DNA from: JAWLCG01 sp041687295
GTDB lineage: Bacteria > Planctomycetota > Phycisphaerae > SM23-33 > FEN-1343
DNA length: 13,212 nt
Assembly: GCA_041687295.1 (NCBI GenBank)
Contig: JAWLCG010000107.1
Location: 1 to 13,212, forward strand
Reading direction: 5' to 3'
The notes under the pieces: model-generated
What the model was told of the DNA's origin: nothing
The model's database searches: none
Seen by the model: only the letters and a program-made list of their open reading frames with translations
Made by a program: the position numbers and the translations under genes
Shown: in pieces, positions 1-5,802 of the stretch
How the letters are laid out: each line of letters starts with the position of its first letter
Position numbering within the stretch: position 1 is the stretch's first letter

Positions 1-1
1 G

Positions 2-919
2 GAGGCCGCCGACGAGACCGATTCGCCGGTCATCATCCAGGCCAGCCGTGGTGCCCGCGAGTACACCAACGACACCTACCTCCGCCACCTGATGCTGGCG
101 GCGGCCGAGGTCTACCCGCACATCCCCGTCGCGATGCACCAGGACCACGGCAACAGCGCCGCCACCTGCTTCAGCGCCATCCAGCAGGGCTTCACCTCGG
201 TCATGATGGACGGCTCGCTGTCGGCCGACGGCAAGAGCCCGGCCAGCTACGACTACAACGTGCAGGTTACCCGCAAGGTCACCGAGGTCGCACACGCCAT
301 GGGCGTCTCGGTCGAGGGCGAGCTGGGCACGCTGGGCGGCATCGAGGACGGCCACGGCGCCGGCCTGAGCAGCGAGGAGGCCCTCAAGCACCTGACCGAC
401 CCCGAGCAGGCCGAGCAGTTCGTCGCCGAGACCGGCGTCGACGCCCTCGCCGTCGCCATCGGCACCAGCCACGGCGCCTACAAGTTCTCCAAGAAGCCCA
501 CCGGCGAGGTCCTGGTCATGCGCGTGATCGAGGAGATCCACAAGCGCCTGCCCAACACCCACCTGGTGATGCACGGCTCCAGCAGCGTCCCGCAGGACCT
601 GCAGGACATCATCAACAAGTACGGCGGCGAGTTGCGCCCGACCTTCGGCGTGCCCGTCGAGGAGATCCAGCGCGGCATCAAGCACGGCGTCCGCAAGATC
701 AACGTCGACACGGACAACCGCCTGGCCATCACCGGCGCCATCCGCAAGGTCTTCAGCGAGAAGCCCGCCGAGTTCGACCCCCGCAAGTACATGGGCCCGG
801 CCCGCGACGCGATGAAGGAGGTCTGCAAGCAGCGCATGATCGCCTTCGGCCAGGCCGGCAACGCGGGCAAGATCAAGGTCAAGAGCCTCCGCGAGATGGT
901 CGACTTCTACGCCAAGTAG
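2..919 (+). CDS. fba: Class II fructose-bisphosphate aldolase, 5'-truncated by window edge
   Basis: Catalyses reversible cleavage of fructose-1,6-bisphosphate to glyceraldehyde-3-phosphate and dihydroxyacetone phosphate in glycolysis and gluconeogenesis. It is a cytoplasmic, zinc-dependent enzyme. The reading frame is open from base 2 to the TAG at 917-919 (305 residues visible). Family members of this CbbA-like type are about 345 residues, so roughly 40 N-terminal residues lie outside the window. The internal ATG at 92 is not the true start, because the frame upstream already reads family sequence (VIIQASRGAREYTN). Visible landmarks are MHQDHGNS at 134-157, holding the catalytic Asp and a zinc-ligand His; VEGELGTLGG with the conserved Glu; GTSHGAYKF and VMHGSSSVP with the other zinc-ligand His residues; and KINVDTDNRLA, the phosphate-binding region. 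The gene ends 18 bases before a strong hairpin and is probably the last gene of its transcript. Identification is secure; the metal-site assignments rest on family knowledge. Confidence 0.95.
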   Translation, partial: EAADETDSPVIIQASRGAREYTNDTYLRHLMLAAAEVYPHIPVAMHQDHGNSAATCFSAIQQGFTSVMMDGSLSADGKSPASYDYNVQVTRKVTEVAHAMGVSVEGELGTLGGIEDGHGAGLSSEEALKHLTDPEQAEQFVAETGVDALAVAIGTSHGAYKFSKKPTGEVLVMRVIEEIHKRLPNTHLVMHGSSSVPQDLQDIINKYGGELRPTFGVPVEEIQRGIKHGVRKINVDTDNRLAITGAIRKVFSEKPAEFDPRKYMGPARDAMKEVCKQRMIAFGQAGNAGKIKVKSLREMVDFYAK

Positions 920-936
920 ACCCCGCCGCAGCCTTC

Positions 937-971
937 CGGGCCCGGCGCCTCACCGCGAGGCGCCGGGCCCG
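937..971 (+). terminator. Strong GC hairpin after the aldolase gene
   Basis: A perfect 14-bp inverted repeat (937-950 with 958-971) and a 7-base loop begin 18 bases after the aldolase stop. No T-tract follows (the next bases are ctgcatgcg), so it is not a classical intrinsic terminator. It may end transcription with help from Rho or protect the mRNA 3' end. Confidence 0.55.
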
Positions 972-989
972 CTGCATGCGCGGCCGCAG

Positions 990-1112
990 CCCGTAGGCTG
1001 GGACGGCCCGTAGGCTGGGACAGAGCGGCGCAGCCGCGGCGTCCCACCTTCGATTGGCGCCTCAGGGGCCAAAGGTGGGACGGCGCCCCTGCGGGGCTCT
1101 GTCCCAGCCTAC
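990..1112. repeat. GTAGG-type paired-hairpin intergenic repeat (copy 1)
   Basis: The outer ends form a perfect 17-bp inverted repeat (1010-1026 with 1096-1112, gtaggctgggacagagc). Inside it, gtcccacctt (1041-1050) pairs with aaggtgggac (1072-1081). Together they make 41-base arms with about 36 of 41 positions paired around a 21-base loop. Each arm can also fold on itself (tgggac at 1016-1021 with gtccca at 1041-1046), so the unit is two hairpins in inverted orientation. A partial head copy, cccgtaggctgggac, sits at 990-1004, 17 bases before the same string at 1007-1021. It resembles the GTAGGGTGGG-type palindromic repeats scattered in many bacterial genomes; that link is from memory, not a search. 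Related units lie at 5630-5676 and 12991-13142. The rest of the gap to 1265 shows only a short palindrome (1154-1163) and a weak AT-rich stretch near 1186-1199. Confidence 0.8.
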
Positions 1113-1252
1113 AGCTCTGTCGCAGCCTGCGCGCTGTCCCTGGTTTCAGAACTCGCCTAGGCGCCAGGGCCGTTTTGGGGTAGGCTATATCCATAAGATG
1201 TGGTATCGCGGCCAGCTTGTGGGGCCGTGAGGCTGTCGCGCGACCGTACAAT

Positions 1253-1257
1253 GGAGG
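1253..1257 (+). promoter_or_regulatory. Ribosome binding site that decides the start at 1266
   Basis: GGAGG lies 8 bases before the ATG at 1266. Two upstream in-frame ATGs (1200 and 1251) have no comparable site, and the ATG at 1251 overlaps this GGAGG. Starting at 1266 also puts the LEALEPRLLLS motif at its usual N-terminal place. Confidence 0.6.
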
Positions 1258-1265
1258 CCCCGCCC

Positions 1266-3500
1266 ATGCATGCGCACTCTCCCACGAGGATCCCTGCCCC
1301 CGTCCTGGAAGCCCTCGAGCCCCGCCTGCTGCTGTCGGTGAGCATGACCCCTGACGGCTGGACGCTCGTCGAGCCCAGCGCCGATAGCCGCATCGTCTAC
1401 GTCAGCAGCTCGGCCGGCAGCGACTCGAACAACGGCCTGAGCGAGTCGGCCCCCGTCAAGAGTCTCTCGCGGGCCATCAGCCTGATGCGCCCCGGCATGC
1501 CCGACCACATGCTGCTGCGCCGCGGTGACGTGTGGACCGGCCAGACCTTCGGCTACTGGAACCGTCAGGGCGGGCGCAGCGCCGACGAGCCGATGCTCAT
1601 CAGCTACTACGGCGACGAGAGCCTCCCCCGCCCGCTGGTGCTCACCGGCGGGGAGACGGCCATCAAGGCCGACGGTCGAAACGCCCCCGGCGCCGCCGAC
1701 CACCGCCGCATCGACTACTTCGCGATGATCGGCATCCACCTGACGCCCCACACCTACGACGGCTCGAAGACCGACTCGTGGGGCGAGCATCCCAACGGCA
1801 TCCGCTGGATGGCCGGCACGAACTGGGCGCTGTTTGAGGACAACTTCTTCGAGGGCTACGGCGGCAACATCTCGCTGACGCCCGGCTACGGCCACAAGGG
1901 CTACAACATGACGGTGCGGCGCAACGTCATCGTCGACGCCTGGGCGCGGGACACCGACCCGCTGGCGGGCCGATCGCAGGGGCTCTACACCAGCAACGTC
2001 GACGGCCTGCTGGTCGAGGAGAACTTCTTCGACCACAACGGCTGGAAGGCCATCGAGAACGGGGGCGACTACTACACCAGCCCCGATCTCTTCAGCCATA
2101 ACATGTACATCCAGTACGGCAACTGGAACGTGACGGTCCGCGACAACATCGTGGCCCGCGCGTCCAGCCACGGGCTGCAGCTGCGGCCCGGCGGCGTGGT
2201 CGACGGCAACGCCTTCATCCAGAACGCCATCGCGGGCTTCCTGTCCGACGGCGACGGCGACGGCAGCGACAACCTGGCCATCGACAACGTCGTGCTCCAC
2301 GGCGCGATGTGGGGCCTGCGGGGTGACGGCTTCGCCAAGGGCTGGGGTCTGAGCATGAACAGCCTGGCCGGCTCCGAGGCCATCCGCAACGTCATCGCCC
2401 ACGGCGTCGCCTGCAGCCGGGGGCTCACCGGCCTGGCCGGCGTGACCACCGTCGACAACGTCGTCTACCGGTGGGGCAAGGAGAACAGCGGGCCGGGCAA
2501 CTACCCCGACGCCAGCCGGTCGATCTACAGCTACGACATCGTCAACGGCGGCCCCGGCACCATCGAGCACTACCTCGCCCAGGGCCGCAAGCAGAGCCGC
2601 CAGAGCTGGGACGAGCGTTACACCGCCCAGGCCCTGGTCGAGTACATCCAGCGCGGCTTCGGCGTGGGCGACTGGGCCGGCCCGCCCGTCAGCGACACGC
2701 TGGGCCCGCGGGTGTCGGACGTCTTCGTCGGCCCCTCGCCCTACCAGCCCGAGGGCTACCCCGGCTACCTGCGGCTGACCTTCACCGAGGACCTCGCCGC
2801 CGCCCCGCAGGCCGACGACCTGGAGATCCTCAACGCCGCCGGCCAGAAGGTCCCCGGCACCGCGGGCCTGACCTACAAGCCCGCCAGCCGCGAAGCCTTC
2901 TGGAACGTCGTTTCGCTGAACCTCAAGCCAGGCCACTACACCGCCCGGATCCGCGCAGCCAGCATCACCGACGCCGCGGGCAACCTGCTCAATGACGGGC
3001 AGGACTTCACCTACGCCCTGTACGTGCCCTTCGCCGGCGATGCGAACCTCGACGGTACCGTCGACGACCGCGACCTGAGCGTCCTGCTGGGCAACTGGGG
3101 CCTGACCAGTGCGGCCCGGGGCGACGGCGACCTCAACGCCGACGGCCGGGTCGACGACCGCGACCTCTCCGAGGTGCTGGCCGACTGGGGCCTCGGGGCC
3201 GCGACCGTCCTGGCTGCGCCGGCGCAGACGCTGGCCGCCGAGGTCGATGTCCTGGCCGCCCCGCCGCAGTTGGTTGAGGAGTCGGACGCCGTCCTGGCGA
3301 CGGCCCCGCAGGCCGACGAGCCGCTCGAGCTGCGGGCCCTGCCGCCCAGCGGCTCGCCGCGGCAGGTCCGCCTGGCCGCCCGACCCCAGGCCCCGCTCGA
3401 CCCGGCCGCCCCGGCCCTGCAGGCACGCCGAGCCCGCCACGCCGAACCGACCGTCGACCTGCTCGCCCTGCCCGCCCTGACCTCGCCGCTGCGGCGGTAG
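1266..3500 (+). CDS. Secreted parallel beta-helix protein with LEPR-XLL start, Ig-like region and dockerin
   Basis: Protein of 744 residues. The N-terminus holds LEALEPRLLLS, matching the LEPR-XLL motif of large surface or secreted proteins of Planctomycetota and some Proteobacteria. Residues about 35-470 begin with YVSSSAGSDSNNG and a following SLSRAISLMRPG, then show repeated N/D-V/I-rich rungs (DNIVARASSHGLQLR, DNVVLHG), as in right-handed parallel beta-helix (pectate-lyase-like or polysaccharide-binding) proteins. Residues about 477-588 look like a bacterial Ig-like domain (LRLTFTEDL, ITDAAGNLL). A type I dockerin follows at 591-642 with two complete calcium loops: D592/N594/D596/D603 and D622/N624/D626/D633. 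The last ~100 residues are Ala/Pro/Leu-rich and low in complexity. Likely role is binding or cleaving a polysaccharide at the cell surface. No catalytic residues can be assigned, so lyase, hydrolase or pure adhesin all remain possible. Domain calls are by eye. Confidence 0.85.
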   Translation: MHAHSPTRIPAPVLEALEPRLLLSVSMTPDGWTLVEPSADSRIVYVSSSAGSDSNNGLSESAPVKSLSRAISLMRPGMPDHMLLRRGDVWTGQTFGYWNRQGGRSADEPMLISYYGDESLPRPLVLTGGETAIKADGRNAPGAADHRRIDYFAMIGIHLTPHTYDGSKTDSWGEHPNGIRWMAGTNWALFEDNFFEGYGGNISLTPGYGHKGYNMTVRRNVIVDAWARDTDPLAGRSQGLYTSNVDGLLVEENFFDHNGWKAIENGGDYYTSPDLFSHNMYIQYGNWNVTVRDNIVARASSHGLQLRPGGVVDGNAFIQNAIAGFLSDGDGDGSDNLAIDNVVLHGAMWGLRGDGFAKGWGLSMNSLAGSEAIRNVIAHGVACSRGLTGLAGVTTVDNVVYRWGKENSGPGNYPDASRSIYSYDIVNGGPGTIEHYLAQGRKQSRQSWDERYTAQALVEYIQRGFGVGDWAGPPVSDTLGPRVSDVFVGPSPYQPEGYPGYLRLTFTEDLAAAPQADDLEILNAAGQKVPGTAGLTYKPASREAFWNVVSLNLKPGHYTARIRAASITDAAGNLLNDGQDFTYALYVPFAGDANLDGTVDDRDLSVLLGNWGLTSAARGDGDLNADGRVDDRDLSEVLADWGLGAATVLAAPAQTLAAEVDVLAAPPQLVEESDAVLATAPQADEPLELRALPPSGSPRQVRLAARPQAPLDPAAPALQARRARHAEPTVDLLALPALTSPLRR

Positions 3501-3525
3501 GATGTAGGGCGGACACCGGGAGGGC

Positions 3526-3609
3526 CGGAGCCCCCGAAGGAACGCGCACCGGAGCCCCGAAGGAGCATGGATCGGAGCCCCGAAGGGGCGCACATCGGAG
3601 CCCCGAAGG
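3526..3609. repeat. Tandem array of four ~23-bp units
   Basis: Units beginning cggagccccgaagg (the first with one extra c) start at 3526, 3550, 3573 and 3596, a period of 23-24 bases. Each contains the mini-hairpin ccccgaagggg or a variant. The 9-base segments between the conserved parts differ. The last unit runs into the 96-bp dispersed block. It lies between convergent genes. Confidence 0.85.
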
Positions 3610-3689
3610 GGCGGCAGTTTTTAGCCGGGGGCGTGAGCCCCCGGAACAGGCGTCCCCCAATGCGCCGAGCCCCGAAGGGGCGGCAGTGC
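3594..3689. repeat. 96-bp dispersed intergenic block, copy A
   Basis: Aligned by hand with 8187-8282 without gaps, it differs at about 6 of 96 positions. It contains a perfect 8-bp hairpin with a GTGA loop (3625-3632 with 3637-3644) and ends in ccccgaaggggcggcagtgc, which is part of the long inverted repeat 3667-3723. Five of the six differences fall between the two hairpins (3657-3666), so the hairpins are what is conserved. Confidence 0.9.
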
Positions 3690-3723
3690 GCCAGCGTGGC
3701 GCACTGCCGCCCCTTCGGGGCTC
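3667..3723. terminator. Perfect 27-bp inverted repeat between convergent genes
   Basis: Bases 3667-3693 are the exact reverse complement of 3697-3723, with a 3-base loop (gcg). A small 6-bp hairpin (3723-3728 with 3735-3740) touches its right end. It lies about 165 bases after the beta-helix gene and 80 bases after the GH20 gene, which converge here, so it could stop transcripts from both sides. There is no T-tract on either strand, so termination is inferred from position and stability only. Confidence 0.6.
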
Positions 3724-3802
3724 CGGACGCGCCGGTCCGGCATGGGACGCTGAGGCGCCCAACCGTGAGCTGGCAGGCCGAAACCCAACACTCCTGGTCG
3801 GT

Positions 3803-5593
3803 CTAGAAGGCCCGGCCGAGTTTCTGCTCGCGCTGCTGGTCGATCAGGAACAGCAGGCGGTTCTCCACTTCCAGCTCGGCCGGGTCGAAGTAGGGGGCCA
3901 TGATCGCGTAGTGCTCCTGCTGGAGGGCGTGGCTGGCGCGGAAGAACTCGGCGATCGGGCCCTGCAGCTTGCCGAAGGCGTCGGCGTCCCGGCCCCAGGC
4001 GTGGTCGATGTCGTGGAACAGGGCCTTGCGCGTGGCCATGTGGGCGTGGCCGCGGGTCATGAAGGCCAGGTGGCGGTAGGCCTCGCGGTTGCGGCGGATG
4101 GTCGGCTCGAGGCGCGCCAGCTGCTCGGCGCCCTCGCGGCAGCGGCGGGCGTTCTCCCACGAGTGGTCCAGGAAGAACACCTCGTACTTGCCCGCCAGGA
4201 TGCCCTCGACAATCCCCGGCTCGTCGGCGCCGAAGGCCAGCCTCGGCACGCGGGCGAGCAGGGCGTCGGTCTCGGTGGCCCCGGCGTTCCAGGCGTGCTC
4301 GGCGGCGGCCAGGACGCCCAGCAGGTTGCCCGGGATCGGGTAGCGGTGCAGGCGGTAGTAGCCGGCGACGACCTCGGCCTCGCGGGTCAGCAGGAAGTCC
4401 ATCACGCCGTTGGTCGACCAGCTGGTGGACCAGAACCCCTCGGCCCCGGCGGCGAGGCCCTGGCGGGCGAGCTCGCGCAGGTTGCCGAAGATGCGGTCGT
4501 ACTCGTAGTGCCACTCCGAGTCGCTCATGCCCCGCCCGCAGCCGACGGCGTGGAACCGCAGCCCCAGCGGGCCGAAGTGCTCGAGCGTCTCGTAGCGAAT
4601 GGACGGCTCGTAGCTGTAACGCCAGTCCTGGAAGATGATGTCGCCGGGCAGCCGACCCAGCATCTGCGGGTAGTGCGTGGCGATGTCGGCCCAGAGCACC
4701 GGGGTCTTGCCGATCGAGCTGATATAGCCGGCGACCTGCGCGGCGTGGTCAGCGTAGAGGTCGGCGGTGGAGCTCTCGGCCGCCCGGGCGGCGCAGCGGG
4801 GGCAGTGGCCCAGCAGGCGCGTCTCGTCGCCGCCCATGTGGAACATCGCCCCGTCGTGCAGCTCGGCCACCTCGTCGATCAGCCGGCGGACCAGGGGCAT
4901 CACGTCGGGGTTGGTCAGGCAGAACTGGCTCAGGTCGCGGTGGCTCTCGCGGAGCGGTGCGTAGGCGTCGTTGCGGAGGATGTACTCCACGTGGCCAATG
5001 GTCTGCAGCAGCGGCACGGCGGTGATGAAGTTGTCCCGGCAGGCGGCCAGGATCATCCGCACCTCGTCGCGGCTGTAGTGGTAGGGCCCCGCGATGGCGG
5101 GCTCGCGCAGGAAGGGGAAGCAGTCCTCCCACTCGAAGCCGACGGTGTTGATCTTGTAGCTGGCCAGCTCGGCCACGTAGCGGGCGAGGTACTCCGGGCG
5201 GAGCTTCTGGCACCGCAGGTCGATGTGCAGGCCGCGAACGGCGAACTGCGGGCGGTCCTCGATGGTCAGGGCGGGGATGGCGTCGCCCTCGTAGAGCTGC
5301 ACGAGCTGCCGCAGCGTGTGCAGGCCGTAGAACAGCCCGGCCGGCGAGCCGCCTTCGATGGTGACCCCTTTGGCGTCGGTGCGCAGGCGATAGGCCTCCT
5401 CGCCGCCGGGCCGCTCGGCCACGCTCAGCCGAACCGGCACGGCCCGAGCGCCGGTGAACTCCGGGAGCACGGCCTGCAGGCGGGTATCGTCATGGCCGGT
5501 GAGGGCGAAGCGGACGTCTGCGACGGGCAGGGCCTCGCCCGCGGCAACTGTGACGGCGGCGGGGCGGGGGATGAGGCATTCGTAGGGCTGCAT
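3803..5593 (-). CDS. GH20 beta-N-acetylhexosaminidase, probably cytoplasmic
   Basis: Likely removes terminal beta-linked N-acetylglucosamine or N-acetylgalactosamine from oligosaccharides by the substrate-assisted GH20 mechanism. From the ATG at 5593 it is 596 residues. Residues about 1-115 fit the N-terminal accessory domain (LIPRPAAVTV, GLFYGLHTLRQL). The catalytic barrel starts near residue 118 with VRGLHIDLRC. HMGGDET holds the catalytic Asp-Glu pair at D256/E257. A helical C-terminal part follows after about residue 430. The motif VGFEWEDCFPF suggests the GcnA-like branch. There is no signal peptide. Start choice: GGAG ends 6 bases before the ATG at 5593, whereas the ATG at 5605 and a TTG at 5623 lack a site. 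It is divergent from the exported hydrolase at 5803 and may process what that enzyme and importers supply. Family call is firm; substrate and branch are inference. Confidence 0.92.
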   Translation of the reverse strand: MQPYECLIPRPAAVTVAAGEALPVADVRFALTGHDDTRLQAVLPEFTGARAVPVRLSVAERPGGEEAYRLRTDAKGVTIEGGSPAGLFYGLHTLRQLVQLYEGDAIPALTIEDRPQFAVRGLHIDLRCQKLRPEYLARYVAELASYKINTVGFEWEDCFPFLREPAIAGPYHYSRDEVRMILAACRDNFITAVPLLQTIGHVEYILRNDAYAPLRESHRDLSQFCLTNPDVMPLVRRLIDEVAELHDGAMFHMGGDETRLLGHCPRCAARAAESSTADLYADHAAQVAGYISSIGKTPVLWADIATHYPQMLGRLPGDIIFQDWRYSYEPSIRYETLEHFGPLGLRFHAVGCGRGMSDSEWHYEYDRIFGNLRELARQGLAAGAEGFWSTSWSTNGVMDFLLTREAEVVAGYYRLHRYPIPGNLLGVLAAAEHAWNAGATETDALLARVPRLAFGADEPGIVEGILAGKYEVFFLDHSWENARRCREGAEQLARLEPTIRRNREAYRHLAFMTRGHAHMATRKALFHDIDHAWGRDADAFGKLQGPIAEFFRASHALQQEHYAIMAPYFDPAELEVENRLLFLIDQQREQKLGRAF

Positions 5594-5629
5594 GGGGGGC
5601 TCCATGGGTAGTCGGCAATGCAAGGGGGC

Positions 5630-5676
5630 TGCCGGGCCTCGCTGCGCTCGACCCGGCCTACGGGCTCGACCCGGCC
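5630..5676 (-). repeat. GTAGG-type repeat, single-arm copy (copy 2)
   Basis: Read on the minus strand from 5661 to 5630 it is gtaggccgggtcgagcg, then cagcgaggcccggca. The ccgggtcg/cgaggcccgg ends pair as one hairpin. A partial head copy lies just before it (ctcgacccggcc on the plus strand at both 5647-5658 and 5665-5676, period 18), the same arrangement as at 990-1021. It sits in the leader of the GH20 gene. Confidence 0.7.
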
Positions 5677-5689
5677 CGCGGCTTACGGC

Positions 5690-5717
5690 ATCTTACCGGA
5701 CTGGCGGATACTCGCAA
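5690..5717 (-). promoter_or_regulatory. Possible sigma-70-type promoter for the GH20 gene
   Basis: On the minus strand TTGCGA (5717-5712) and TAAGAT (5695-5690) are separated by 16 bases. The match is partial. If used, the leader would be about 90 bases and would carry the GTAGG-type hairpin. No convincing promoter for the divergent gene at 5803 was seen in the remaining spacer. Confidence 0.35.
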
Positions 5718-5802
5718 GCGCAGCCGGTAGCTTCGGCCCGGCGGCGGGTTCCATAGGCAGGGGCCCTGGGAGGTCCCGGCAAATCGTGAAAAGGAGACGG
5801 CG

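Noticed and set aside
1163..1199. Promoter for the beta-helix gene around TATATC/TAAGAT
   Set aside because: No -35 element at an acceptable distance from either hexamer, so not listed as a feature.
1200..1265. Earlier start for the beta-helix protein (ATG at 1200 or 1251)
   Set aside because: No ribosome site before either; GGAGG is placed for 1266, which gives the expected N-terminal motif.
1185..3593. Long minus-strand open frame (about 800 codons) opposite the beta-helix gene
   Set aside because: Codon-pattern shadow in GC-rich DNA. Its translation is a Val/Gly/Ala/Arg-rich string without domains, while the plus strand has clear motifs.
3526..3609. CRISPR array
   Set aside because: Conserved parts are 14 bases with 9-base variable parts, far below CRISPR repeat and spacer sizes, and no cas genes are near.
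3686..5611. Long plus-strand open frame opposite the GH20 gene
   Set aside because: Low-complexity Val/Ala/Gly/Gln translation with no motif; the minus strand encodes an intact GH20 with its Asp-Glu pair.
5594..5623. Earlier start for GH20 (TTG at 5623 or ATG at 5605)
   Set aside because: No ribosome site for either, and the extra residues resemble no family sequence; GGAG is correctly spaced for 5593.
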